From: Nanobdellota archaeon
Lineage (GTDB): Archaea; Nanobdellota; Nanobdellia; Pacearchaeales; GW2011-AR1
Direction of reading: 5' to 3'
Assembly (NCBI GenBank): GCA_018817905.1
Contig: JAHISS010000034.1
Coordinates: 1 to 20,258, forward strand
DNA: 20,258 bases
This document shows positions 14,901 to 20,258 of the stretch, piece after piece (the stretch's first letter is position 1; each line of letters begins with the position of its first letter). Position numbers and translations under genes: made by a program. The notes under the pieces are model-generated. The model had not been told where the DNA came from and made no database searches. It saw nothing but the letters and a program-made list of their open reading frames with translations.

Positions 14901-17760
14901 TAATTTCTATTGTTTCTGTATATCCTGTTTCATAAGTTGTAAGCTCAAACTGCAAGTCGTCTGAAGCATTGTAAACCCTAACAACCACTCCGCTAAGAGG
15001 ATTTCCTAACGTATCTTCTTCTGCATACGCGCGGTAATACCATTTTCGGATTAGCTCTCCACCTGGTTGAATTGTTTCTTTTACAACATCATAACTAACA
15101 TTTAGAAAAGTGTTGTTCGGACAATCGGCAGATAGGTGAACATCTTCGTTTTCTGAAGTTTCTATAACAGTGTCTTTCACTAAATTATTCTCAACATAAT
15201 ATCCTGGTGACTGAGGAGAAAAATAAATCGAATAATCATTATTAAGAAAAACACAATCCTCAATAGTTGAATCGCTCCCATAATTTTGCAACCCCACCCA
15301 GATGGTATCAAATGTAAAGTTTTTTATTGTAACATTTATTGCATCAATTCTAATTCCATAAATTGAAGTGTCTCCATTTGAACTAATTGTGTGACCATCT
15401 CCATTGAAAACAACATTATCTGCAGTAATTACAAAACAAGGAAGTGACGTGTATTTTGTCAAATCTCCAGTTAAAACATAATACTCTCCCTCTTCCCAAT
15501 ATCCAATAGGAGGTAGTCCGCAAGCTCCAATCTCCTTGGGGTTTTCCTCAGGATCCACAACCCAATCAAACTCAACTGCCCCATTTTTGACAAGCAAATC
15601 AAAAGTATCTTTCTCTCCAGACAAATTCGTCAAAAAGACTTTGTATTCCTTGTCTTCTGCAATTTCATCAAAACTAACAATCAGCTCATCGCCGTCTTTC
15701 TCGTAAACCTCGACAAAAGCGCCCGAATAATTGCTCCGCGCGTAAAGCGTTATATCTTTCTCACTTGTCAAGTTCTTCTCAAAAACAACTCTCAAATAAT
15801 GCTCTGCCGGAATCTCAACCCAAACATCGTCCCTCTCCCGAACCTGCTCGTAAACATCTTCCACAAAATCCCTGTTCTCGTCCAAATGCTCTGCATCTGT
15901 AATATAAATTATTTCAAATGTCTGGTTAGACAAGTGCGGAACAATCCATTCAATATAATCCAACAAACCATCTTCATCTTTATCAAAAACCTCAAACTCA
16001 AGATAACTATCTTCCTCTTCCCAATACAACGCATTCACGCTTTCAACTTCTGGCAAAGAAACAAACGCGCGGACATTTTCATAAACCGAATTATCTGACC
16101 CAGAAATTCTAATTCTCTTTCCGCGTTCAGTTGCCTCTTCAAAAACAATTTCAGGAGCAGGAGTTGTGTAAGAAACTTTTGCAATTTCTCCTGCCTTCAA
16201 ATCTTCTATCACAACTATTTTAAAATTAGAATCTTCTGAAGGAGAAAACATAATTTCATTCTCCAAAACTCCAGCTTCTTCCACGCTATCTTGTGGTGTA
16301 ACTTCCCCAACTTCTTGCTCATCTCCCTCGACAAATTCTTCTGGAACAACTTCTTCGATTTCTTCACCAGAAGAAATAATCTCAATGTCAATAACCTCTC
16401 CATCTTTCGGCAATTCAATCTCAACAGGACTCGGCCCTTCAACTTCTAAAATCCAAACTGGCTTAACTCCAAGTTCAATCTCAGAAACAACCTCTCCACC
16501 AGTAAACTTAACAGTTTCTTCTGGAACAACTTCTTCTTCGCCTCCAATTTCCCCCCCAACTAAAACTCTTTCCTTTGAACTAAATAAAATCACTCCATCA
16601 TAAACTATCCGGACTTCGAGCTCCTCACTTTCATCAGAAGCAGCAAACTCAAACAACCCCAAATCCACTTTTATTTCCAATTCCTCATCAACATTGTAAT
16701 AATCCTCGCCAAATCCTTCCTCCAAACTTGCATAATCTGTTGAAACAACAACCTCGCCATCCTCAACACTTAGATCGACATTGCTGTCATCAACTGACTC
16801 ACCCTCAACAAAAACACTTCCAGAAACAATCTCAGCATCCCATTTTCCCTCTAACTCATAAACAAAATCCTCGCCAGAAATCGCTATGCCATCAATTACT
16901 AGCTCTGCAGGCGACAAAGCCGGCTCGCCAACGCCAGAACCAAATTCCCCCGAAGAACCACTGTCTGAACTTCCTTCACTTTCTCCAGAATCCCCCACTG
17001 AACCGCCGCCGCCCTCAGATTCGCCAGCACTTTCCGTTTCCCCAGAACTTTCTTCACTGCTTCCAGCAGAATCCTCTGAACTTTCTTCTCCAACAACTTC
17101 TTCTCCAACAACTTCTTCTCCAACAACTTCTTCTCCAACAACTTCTTCTCCAACAACTTCCTCTTCAACAACTTCTTCTTCAACAACTTCTTCTTCAACA
17201 ACGTCTTCATCTACACTAACAGGTTCGCCTCCCCCACTAACTTCTTTTCCAGTCAGCTTAATTTGAAAATTAACTTCTGGGTAAGTTTCTTTCTTCCCAA
17301 CAAGACCATAACCTTTTCCAGCTCCAAAACTTCCGATTTTCTCCAAATAAAAATCTCCTTCAAAGATTTCTTCATCAACCAGTTCTGAAAGAACAAATGA
17401 TTTTTCAACATCTCCCAAACCCCCAACAACTTTTGAATCAAGAGGAATCAATTCCCCACCAACAAGATAAAAATTAAACTTTCCACCAATCTCTTCTCCA
17501 GAAACATACGAAGATTTTGACAATAACAATTTTGGCTCTGAAAGCGGAGAAAACATAATCCCCAATTCAAACTTTTCATAAACAAAAATTCCCGCAGCAA
17601 CTAAAAACAAAACCGCGACAGGATAAACCCAATAAGATTTTTTTCTCCTACAAGATTTACCGAGGTAACTTGTAACTACCTTGTCGCCAACTCTTTTATT
17701 TTCATACAAATACGGACCATATCTTTTCCCATTGCGATAAGCATATTTTTTATGAACCAA
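8521..17760 (-). CDS. Giant multidomain surface protein, about 3079 residues
   Basis: Numbering is from the TTG at 17760. A short cytoplasmic segment (RNGKRYGPYLYENKR, VVTSYLGK) precedes one membrane helix (about 43-61), so the rest faces outward. Then follow an acidic VVGEE/VVEEE tandem repeat (186-225), a Ser/Gly/Glu linker, and a module common in DPANN surface proteins (about 560-740; DYIEWIVPHLSNQTFEI, TDAEHLDENRDFV). A parallel beta-helix lies at 761-887. Two LamG/concanavalin-like domains (1068-1258, 1478-1658) carry ISAWVKP/VSFWAKS and IDELMIFDRALSEEEV. Three further beta-helix blocks (1734-1954, 2091-2304, 2428-2604) carry ITADN-x-TLDGNGY. Ig-like domains (2724-2934) and a C-terminal beta-sandwich (2939-3079) related to the 226-residue protein complete it. 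N-glycosylation sequons are abundant. Probable role: adhesin or carbohydrate-binding surface fibre. The TTG at 17802 would lie upstream of the predicted transcription start, and GAGG precedes 17760. Confidence 0.88.
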   Translation of the reverse strand: MVHKKYAYRNGKRYGPYLYENKRVGDKVVTSYLGKSCRRKKSYWVYPVAVLFLVAAGIFVYEKFELGIMFSPLSEPKLLLSKSSYVSGEEIGGKFNFYLVGGELIPLDSKVVGGLGDVEKSFVLSELVDEEIFEGDFYLEKIGSFGAGKGYGLVGKKETYPEVNFQIKLTGKEVSGGGEPVSVDEDVVEEEVVEEEVVEEEVVGEEVVGEEVVGEEVVGEEVVGEESSEDSAGSSEESSGETESAGESEGGGGSVGDSGESEGSSDSGSSGEFGSGVGEPALSPAELVIDGIAISGEDFVYELEGKWDAEIVSGSVFVEGESVDDSNVDLSVEDGEVVVSTDYASLEEGFGEDYYNVDEELEIKVDLGLFEFAASDESEELEVRIVYDGVILFSSKERVLVGGEIGGEEEVVPEETVKFTGGEVVSEIELGVKPVWILEVEGPSPVEIELPKDGEVIDIEIISSGEEIEEVVPEEFVEGDEQEVGEVTPQDSVEEAGVLENEIMFSPSEDSNFKIVVIEDLKAGEIAKVSYTTPAPEIVFEEATERGKRIRISGSDNSVYENVRAFVSLPEVESVNALYWEEEDSYLEFEVFDKDEDGLLDYIEWIVPHLSNQTFEIIYITDAEHLDENRDFVEDVYEQVRERDDVWVEIPAEHYLRVVFEKNLTSEKDITLYARSNYSGAFVEVYEKDGDELIVSFDEIAEDKEYKVFLTNLSGEKDTFDLLVKNGAVEFDWVVDPEENPKEIGACGLPPIGYWEEGEYYVLTGDLTKYTSLPCFVITADNVVFNGDGHTISSNGDTSIYGIRIDAINVTIKNFTFDTIWVGLQNYGSDSTIEDCVFLNNDYSIYFSPQSPGYYVENNLVKDTVIETSENEDVHLSADCPNNTFLNVSYDVVKETIQPGGELIRKWYYRAYAEEDTLGNPLSGVVVRVYNASDDLQFELTTYETGYTETIEIIDYVNDGGSVTDYSPYTIYADYLGEPLTREHYVEDNIEDVFTFTYLDETAPNVEFTGLTPESGETHYGSINVGLLSSDPPLDEHYAFVDFDYDVGLWMGMDEVDGDYVIDNSSYGGNGYAAGDEIQVEGYFGKGFAFGEDGDYILVNKQQGISIDGDELTISAWVKPNWNSRDTVQNHLVVDKTPYPTAETYRLLFNKGVRQWRLVLRTSEGKSTCDTTTEAGFDAYTWHHIVAVYDGSEVRIWVDDVKEATCSGISGDILPNSDSLTIGRASRVNTAGFDGIIDELMIFDRALSEEEVHSLHNAELPNQYSHEFSPVSFETHTFTGYAVDRAGNKGDTGERQVFTEGVPPVLTVISPLDGSNYNVEEEISYEISLDEAGSWCRLNLDGAYEPMIHVTSTYFSGGPRTSGGFAEELHNVQFTCADLSGNEGTSDLHNFLFDTTEPVIEFGASTIEDGLIGQDPPEATVEVTSSDNLGEHYSFVDFDKDVLLWMKMDEVDGDGDPLDSSSYGNDGLKQDAAEQTYAGYFGRGFALDGDGDYINVTSSASLDSMEYHATVSFWAKSAIDLEDEGFPSAMGFFSLYSGDDDRMLLRIAKVGATGRISIYDNIDGADSWTTILSSWSGVTSWHNFVFVFNETDLKTFIDGDLKNKTTLTSQLSELDDGMEVWIGRSYLQQTNMWNGTIDDFMVFKRGLSDEEVTALYDASANQYAHQFTGLENKTHTFTGYAVDKGGNSAQTEGRSFHVGPIIDVSSSYCGSIPLSTPGGYYRLIESFLSSLNSGICLEIIAKDVVLDGNGYTITLNPDPTNSVKGVYSYGTSGLVIKNLKVEGFSNGINLAGVTDSLVKNNSLLRGEGEGIVYGLKIGSSSENIRVINNTISSNDRGIQLQNANYNLIQDNVISSSLYDGVYITNSLGNKLIGNVINYTTNGAGITIGADAWVSSNNLLERNVLHNNAYGVRFAGGGTVRDNLLLNNQIFNNTQRSVYDIAGAVGVNYLVYNNSFGEIKWTNTNFLNTMIVKGNLTFPGTVKIEQNFAELDDVLFAPDEKINSSAEITLYDYPGQGIEEPVILRNNMFLCNETTTPRCYNFTSLDAGIIIFNVSSWSNYRIGKLGFIFDCDTLGVANKDYVLGRDISITGDCFIITADNITLDGNGYSITGDGDSSDYGVHADGVRNATIKNLDIINFGHGIYLDGTNYSTVRNVNNTDTTTAVDFGLRLEDSNNNLVEDSVFDSSVSTKTSYGVSLGNSFNNEFRNNNITSIDEGLILASSSNNVFKGGAIEGDSYYYGVDIRSGSHNNTFENVGISLEDTSANEISFTVSSSNGTRLINTFFGRYKFNDGIKGTLIFENTQFGKIQFLESVNGSGANLSHDVRIGNNSVTVESGNNPGLNESANITLYGIGDRGFDNIAVLRDGRRCPDGICYNFTSLTDEDVSFNVNYWTNYSIGEGGLYNCRELNEPNKVYVLRNDIPNIVGTCFNITADNVTLDGNGYFIDGDGADYGVYSRGTRNITIRNLTVEDFEYGIYFINGFNNTLIDNTIYDNGNFGIYISSGSDNRLIKNSIRNNQGGIRLQSTTSNNLMENLIERSVVYGVYLNGASNNLLNNNTINGSYNGPGIFFVSSPENNVLLNNQIFDNEDGSITDNAPLYVNYLIYNNSFGEIKWIDEDFLKNMDVAGNLTFPGTIRIEENLAELNDALFVLDGKINSSANITLDIQIPLSLVHPIILHNNEFVCSETTTPRCSNFTSLDADIIIFNVSSWSNYSIGQGNNLPEVSVVTLSSTDGSNRTKQDLNCFAQVFDEDDDWMNYTLIFYETASLPVIISHPICDVYSGQVASESLDDTETKKGDIWNCSIEVCDERGECAVGYSEDLLILNTLPVVSLVLPEDNYQTIDRTPTFNWTVEDDDGDLIDEVHFNITCFDELGGSCSDDDVDETWPGAPLEYTLTDPLKYFIDDGYYYNWTVRAKDDEEYGLWAVPRRINITSFVDITLLNAGIDFGSMGVGDSDDTDDDIPLPFLLENSGNVFVNVTVNASDLWASEWNPTDKYQFKIDESSEAGAFDQGESIMIFIPVPEADPELPWDVAIANFNYDVDHNTCEIDINITVPDTEPPTEPDENRSSSITFIASRAE
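9623..9711 (-). repeat. Intragenic repeat in the giant gene, copy 2
   Basis: These 89 bases match 11585-11673 at all but three positions, an offset of exactly 654 codons. Both encode the end of a beta-helix block (around the TSLDA and FNVSSWSNY motifs). This implies recent duplication or internal recombination. Confidence 0.75.
11585..11673 (-). repeat. Intragenic repeat in the giant gene, copy 1
   Basis: This is the partner of 9623-9711. The surrounding modules (NLTFPGT, INSSA, ETTTPRC, SSWSNY) also recur, with more divergence. Confidence 0.75.
17086..17205 (-). repeat. 15-base tandem repeat encoding VVGEE/VVEEE
   Basis: There are eight consecutive 15-base units. Five are identical (TTCTCCAACAACTTC on the plus strand, 17086-17160) and three are variants (17161-17205). 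Whole units equal five codons, so gain or loss keeps the frame. The product is an acidic spacer just outside the membrane anchor. Confidence 0.9.
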
Positions 17761-17772
17761 GTTATTAAATTT

Positions 17773-17776
17773 CCTC
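17773..17776 (-). promoter_or_regulatory. Possible ribosome-binding site deciding the TTG start of the giant gene
   Basis: GAGG lies 12 bases before the TTG at 17760. The spacing is somewhat long. It lies inside the frame that would be translated from 17802. Confidence 0.35.
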
Positions 17777-17806
17777 TTTTTATAACAAATATAATTAAAC
17801 AAAACA

Positions 17807-17816
17807 CTTTATAAGC
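17807..17816 (-). promoter_or_regulatory. TATA-like box of cassette A
   Basis: GCTTATAAAG on the minus strand predicts transcription to begin near 17780-17787. This is downstream of the TTG at 17802 and upstream of the one at 17760. Confidence 0.5.
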
Positions 17817-17881
17817 ATTTCTCCTACATCAGTATCTCCGCACAAGCTGAAATATAATCTGGGCGTTTTGCAGCAAATTTC

Positions 17882-17931
17882 CCAAATCGTGCACCAAAAA
17901 AATTCAGCATCGGAAACAGTGCGCGATTTGG
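17882..17931. repeat. 13-bp hairpin upstream of the giant gene
   Basis: CCAAATCGTGCAC (17882-17894) pairs over all 13 positions with GTGCGCGATTTGG (17919-17931), counting one G-T wobble, around a 24-base loop. It lies about 65 bases upstream of the TATA-like box. It could be a regulator-binding palindrome or an RNA element. Confidence 0.6.
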
Positions 17932-17939
17932 ACCAAAGA

Positions 17940-17977
17940 GTGGGCGAGCCGAGGCAGTTTAGTAAAAAACAACAAGT
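17940..17977. repeat. Intergenic hairpin repeat, split copy, left half
   Basis: GTGGGCGAGCCGAGGCAGTT (17940-17959) and AACAAGT (17971-17977) match 2989-3027. The complementary half is on the other side of the insertion sequence. Confidence 0.65.
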
Positions 17978-18001
17978 GACATCCTCCGCGCCCTAAAGGT
18001 T

Positions 18002-18056
18002 TTTTGCTTCGCAAAAAATCCGCCTTCGGCGGAGTGCGGCTTCCTTGCCGCCACCC
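18002..18056. repeat. Subterminal hairpin cluster of the insertion sequence, right end
   Basis: Three adjacent stems occur downstream of tnpA: an 8-bp TTTTTTGC/GCAAAAAA with loop TTC, a 5-bp CCGCC/GGCGG with loop TTC, and a 5-bp GCGGC/GCCGC. The first could also serve as a tnpA terminator. Confidence 0.65.
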
Positions 18057-18068
18057 CAGCCCCAAGCG

Positions 18069-18539
18069 TTACTCCATAATCCAAACAGTTCCGTGATGTT
18101 CGTCCTGGTTTCTCACATATCCATTCACAACATCAACTTGGATAAAACCAAGCGACGCCCCAAACTTTCCTCTCGCCCAAAGATGTCCTTTCGGATATCT
18201 TAGTCTTGCCTTCTCATGGTTGCGGAAGAAAAGATACGACGACCTTCCCTTCAACAACTGCAACGCTTTTGACGGCGACATCGTCATAGGAATTGCTGCA
18301 GTTCCGTGGATATGATTCGGCTGCACATTTAATTCAATCCATCTTATTTTATATTCCGACGCTGCGCGTCGGATACATGCTTCGCCCAATTTCCTATACT
18401 TCCATTTCCGAAACATCTTATACCGATACTTCGGACACCATTCAAACTCCCACATCGAAACACCGACGTAATGGTCACCTCTTTCATATTTTTCTTTATT
18501 TGCTTCATAGCTTTCGCTAACCAAAATTTGTTTTTGCAT
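18069..18539 (-). CDS. tnpA: IS200/IS605-family transposase TnpA (Y1 HUH)
   Basis: The product has 156 residues, in the family's usual range of about 130-155. It acts on single-stranded DNA, cutting and joining at hairpin-marked ends through a tyrosine-DNA link. Visible signatures: VSMWEFEWCPKYRYKMF near residue 27 (family VW-x-CPKYR), the HUH motif as NHIHG (H76, H78), LKGRSSYLFF at 96-105, LWARGKFGASLG at 120-131, and YVRNQ with the candidate catalytic Y141. All key residues are present, so the gene looks intact. The ATG at 18539 has GGGAGG eight bases upstream. No tnpB or IscB partner is present. The start could only be longer by disregarding this ribosome-binding site. Confidence 0.92.
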   Translation of the reverse strand: MQKQILVSESYEANKEKYERGDHYVGVSMWEFEWCPKYRYKMFRKWKYRKLGEACIRRAASEYKIRWIELNVQPNHIHGTAAIPMTMSPSKALQLLKGRSSYLFFRNHEKARLRYPKGHLWARGKFGASLGFIQVDVVNGYVRNQDEHHGTVWIME

Positions 18540-18600
18540 TTTATCTTCCTCCCAAAAGATTTATTTAGAACAAGTCAGTTCTCACTATGTTTGTTGTTAC

Positions 18601-18622
18601 AGTGAGCGACAACTCGCTCACT
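18601..18622. repeat. Subterminal hairpin of the insertion sequence, left end
   Basis: AGTGAGCGA and TCGCTCACT form a perfect 9-bp stem with loop CAAC, upstream of tnpA. This is the type of hairpin TnpA recognises. Confidence 0.7.
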
Positions 18623-18702
18623 TCTCATAATCATTCAAAATAGAAAAAGTTTACGTCGCTCTCATCCACAGATTAAAATCTGCAGTTTTCCCGCTCCAGA
18701 AT

Positions 18703-18726
18703 AAGAACTGTCTCAGGGAGTTGGGT
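18703..18726. repeat. Intergenic hairpin repeat, split copy, right half
   Basis: AACTGTCTC (18706-18714) pairs with GAGGCAGTT (17951-17959). GGGAGTTGGG matches GGGAGTTAGG of the intact copy at 3041-3050. Confidence 0.65.
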
Positions 18727-18800
18727 GGGACGAATGTCGAAAAAATCTGCGTTTATACTTTATACACAACGAGTTATTCAAAGTTCTCTTAAGAATCCTA

Positions 18801-20129
18801 TCACTCTCTTTGTTTTCTCGATTTTAATATTTGATGCAATTTCACAACAATTATTGAAAGCAAAATGGCTCCAACAAGGATATAACTAAAAATCTTTACA
18901 TCAATTGTCTTAGGGATTTCCAAAACACAATTGTTCGGGCAAGATCCGCCGCAGTCAATTCCTTCTTCTCCCTGATTTTGCGCCCCGTCAGAACAAGTAG
19001 GGCATGCTTCGCAAGATCCGCCGCAGTCAATCAAAAATTCGCAGCCTCCATCGTGGCAGTTCTTTATCCCGTCAAAACAACTCGGGTCTTCAGTGTAATA
19101 ACAAGACTGAATCGCAGATAGCTCTTGATAAGTCGTGTTACAAGTGTTAGCATCAAAACAATCTCTCGTCTGATATCCACAAAATTCTTCATCCCAACCG
19201 AATTCTGAACATTCTTTCTGAACATCCCTATAATCCTCTCCAACTAAAATTCCTGTGTCAAGATTTAGGGCAACATTTCTACAAACGTCCCAGTCATCAC
19301 AGCTCCATTTTTCTAAACAAAAAAGACTGATACCACCCCCGCCCCAGCCCCCTCCAGCCCCAGCCCCGCCGGTTGGACAAACCACATACCCCACAGTTAC
19401 ATTCCACTGCACTGAATCATTCAATTCTCCGTCAGTTACAAACGCCTTAATTGTATGCACACCAGAAACACCACACCCAAAACTATAGCTGAATTCATCA
19501 ACTAAAGAACCTGAGTCATACTCCTTGAATACGTCGTCAGCATACCAGTAGCAGTCGGGAATAGTTCCATCGTCATCAGTTTCAGAAACATTGAAACTCA
19601 AAGTGCTTGTTCCTTGAACACTTAAATTCAAAATAGAATTAAAATATGACACAATCCTTGGCGCGCGGTTTTCAGCAGTCACTGTCAAACTAAAATTCTG
19701 GCAAACTGTCCAGTTCGTAGAATTTTGCATTCCACACAAACTTATATTCTGATGGTAACTTGTCAAATTTCTGTCAGTAACACAAAGCGACAAATTGTAA
19801 ACCTTGCTTGCATTCCCAGCCCCAAAATAAGTTACATTCGCTGTAAAATCCATAATTCCAAATTCACTGATATTAAAAAACGGCGCAACACCGTTCAAAA
19901 AAGTCAGATTAAAAGTAAAGTTCCCAGACGTTTGAGTTCCATCTTCAGTATCAACCACACCAACCTCTTCATAAAATGTCTGATTTTCACCATGCGTCCA
20001 AACAGTTTTCACACCAATTGTTCCAACACTTGGTTCATTGTTAATTGCAATGACTGTAATGTTCGTATTTTCTACGTGAGATGCTTCTCCATCACTCACA
20101 GAAATAGCTTCTTCATGTAAACTTGACAT
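18801..20129 (-). CDS. Surface protein lacking its N-terminus, paralogue of the 584-residue protein
   Basis: The ORF has 442 residues. It opens within the last strands of an Ig-like domain (ISVSDGEASHVENTNITV), then has a cadherin-like domain (SGNFTFNLTFLNG, ISEFGIMDFTA), another Ig-like domain, a glycine-rich linker (about 253-264), and a cysteine-rich stalk nearly identical to its paralogue (CYYTEDPSCFDGIKNCHDGG, IDCGGSC twice). A membrane helix (about 412-432) and basic tail end it. There is no signal peptide, an in-frame TAA stands nine bases before the ATG, and no ribosome-binding site or good TATA box is seen. I take it to be a 5'-truncated gene, likely inactive or unsecreted. Another frame just upstream (SLTGDVKFT) could be the lost continuation, suggesting a frameshift near 20120. 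Alternatively the true start uses a recombined upstream region. Confidence 0.75.
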   Translation of the reverse strand: MSSLHEEAISVSDGEASHVENTNITVIAINNEPSVGTIGVKTVWTHGENQTFYEEVGVVDTEDGTQTSGNFTFNLTFLNGVAPFFNISEFGIMDFTANVTYFGAGNASKVYNLSLCVTDRNLTSYHQNISLCGMQNSTNWTVCQNFSLTVTAENRAPRIVSYFNSILNLSVQGTSTLSFNVSETDDDGTIPDCYWYADDVFKEYDSGSLVDEFSYSFGCGVSGVHTIKAFVTDGELNDSVQWNVTVGYVVCPTGGAGAGGGWGGGGISLFCLEKWSCDDWDVCRNVALNLDTGILVGEDYRDVQKECSEFGWDEEFCGYQTRDCFDANTCNTTYQELSAIQSCYYTEDPSCFDGIKNCHDGGCEFLIDCGGSCEACPTCSDGAQNQGEEGIDCGGSCPNNCVLEIPKTIDVKIFSYILVGAILLSIIVVKLHQILKSRKQRE

Positions 20130-20154
20130 CGCCAGTTAAACTTAAATGCTGAAT

Positions 20155-20181
20155 CTTTCAGTTGTGTTCAACAACTGAAAG
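20155..20181. repeat. Perfect 11-bp hairpin near the right edge
   Basis: CTTTCAGTTGT (20155-20165) and ACAACTGAAAG (20171-20181) flank the loop GTTCA. It lies between the truncated surface gene and a possible plus-strand gene. Its last base is the first of GGAGG, so it abuts that ribosome-binding site. Confidence 0.75.
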
Positions 20182-20196
20182 GAGGCCTAGATTGAA

Positions 20197-20258
20197 ATGA
20201 AAGGAAACGTAAGTTTTTCTTTTGGGCCTATTGCTTTGATAAATAAGATAGATAAAAA
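20197..20258 (+). CDS. Possible start of a plus-strand gene, cut by the window edge
   Basis: The frame from the ATG at 20197 (MKGNVSFSFGPIALINKIDK) stays open to the end of the window, 20 codons. GGAGG at 20181-20185 lies 11 bases upstream. It is too short to identify. If real, it would be the only plus-strand gene here and divergent from the truncated surface gene. Confidence 0.25.
   Translation, partial: MKGNVSFSFGPIALINKIDK

Larger units (their letters stand above)
17821..17977. other. Non-coding region upstream of cassette A
   Basis: This region carries the long hairpin at 17882-17931 and the left half of the split repeat. It shows no coding signal. Confidence 0.55.
17978..18702 (-). 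mobile_element. IS200-type insertion sequence, about 725 bases
   Basis: The boundaries come from comparison with the intact repeat at 2990-3050. Joining AACAAGT (17971-17977) to AAGAACTG (18703-18710) restores a sequence matching GACAAGTAAGGACTG (3021-3035) at 13 of 15 positions. The interior has a single tnpA. The end following tnpA (17978-18068) has three hairpins: TTTTTTGC/GCAAAAAA, CCGCC/GGCGG and GCGGC/GCCGC. The end preceding tnpA (18540-18702) has AGTGAGCGA/TCGCTCACT (18601-18622) and CAGATT/AATCTG (near 18670-18683). Subterminal hairpins, absence of inverted termini, size and single-gene content all fit IS200. No target duplication is expected for this family. The ends are uncertain by a few bases. 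Confidence 0.75.

Noticed and set aside
17086..17205. Tandem repeat considered as a CRISPR array
   Set aside because: The units are 15 bases, directly adjacent, without spacers, and in frame within a protein.
16728..17266. Long plus-strand frames rich in Gln/Leu or Ser/Thr/Pro
   Set aside because: They are reflections of the low-complexity acidic repeat of the giant gene on the other strand.
17978..18702. Element considered as a full IS605 with tnpB
   Set aside because: Only tnpA is present between the ends, and no RuvC-like or zinc-finger frame is found.

Overview
The window looks like a piece of a DPANN-type archaeal genome (Pacearchaeota/Woesearchaeota-like; this is inference). It is AT-rich. 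Several genes have a TATA-like box about 23-28 bases before the start codon, as expected for leaderless archaeal transcripts. One gene encodes a histone-fold protein, and most of the rest encode N-terminally anchored or signal-peptide surface proteins rich in N-glycosylation sequons. Every gene I can support lies on the minus strand, except a possible gene start at the right edge. I see no tRNA, rRNA or CRISPR array.

Layout from left to right, with minus-strand genes reading right to left. Bases 1-278 hold hairpins but no gene. 279-2033 is a cell-surface protein with Ig-like domains, a glycine-rich linker, a cysteine-rich stalk and a C-terminal anchor. 2034-2281 holds a promoter and a tiny broken membrane-peptide ORF. 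2282-2704 is a small anchored Ig-like protein. 2705-3198 is non-coding and carries structured repeats. 3199-5275 is cassette B: a 68-residue membrane protein, a 226-residue anchored beta-sandwich protein and a 382-residue signal-peptide/anchored protein. 5276-5587 is non-coding. 5588-6649 is a HEPN / nucleotidyltransferase / histone-fold triad with overlapping reading frames. 6704-17760 is cassette A: a giant protein of about 3079 residues, then a 147-residue and a 396-residue anchored protein. 17978-18702 is an IS200-type insertion sequence with an apparently intact tnpA. 18801-20129 is a 5'-truncated paralogue of the 279-2033 gene. A possible plus-strand gene starts at 20197 and runs off the window.

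Cassettes A and B have the same order. Each has a protein ending in a related beta-sandwich domain (giant C-terminus in A, 226-residue protein in B), followed by a larger signal-peptide protein with a C-terminal anchor (396 and 382 residues, paralogues of each other). I infer a two-component surface structure present in two versions: a strand or adhesin component plus an anchored partner. It loosely recalls bacterial WxL/DUF916 loci and TasA/AbpA-type filaments, but no function can be proved from sequence alone.

The other notable point is that the insertion sequence sits inside the loop of a hairpin repeat. An intact relative of that repeat lies at 2990-3050, and comparing the two gives a likely pre-insertion junction.
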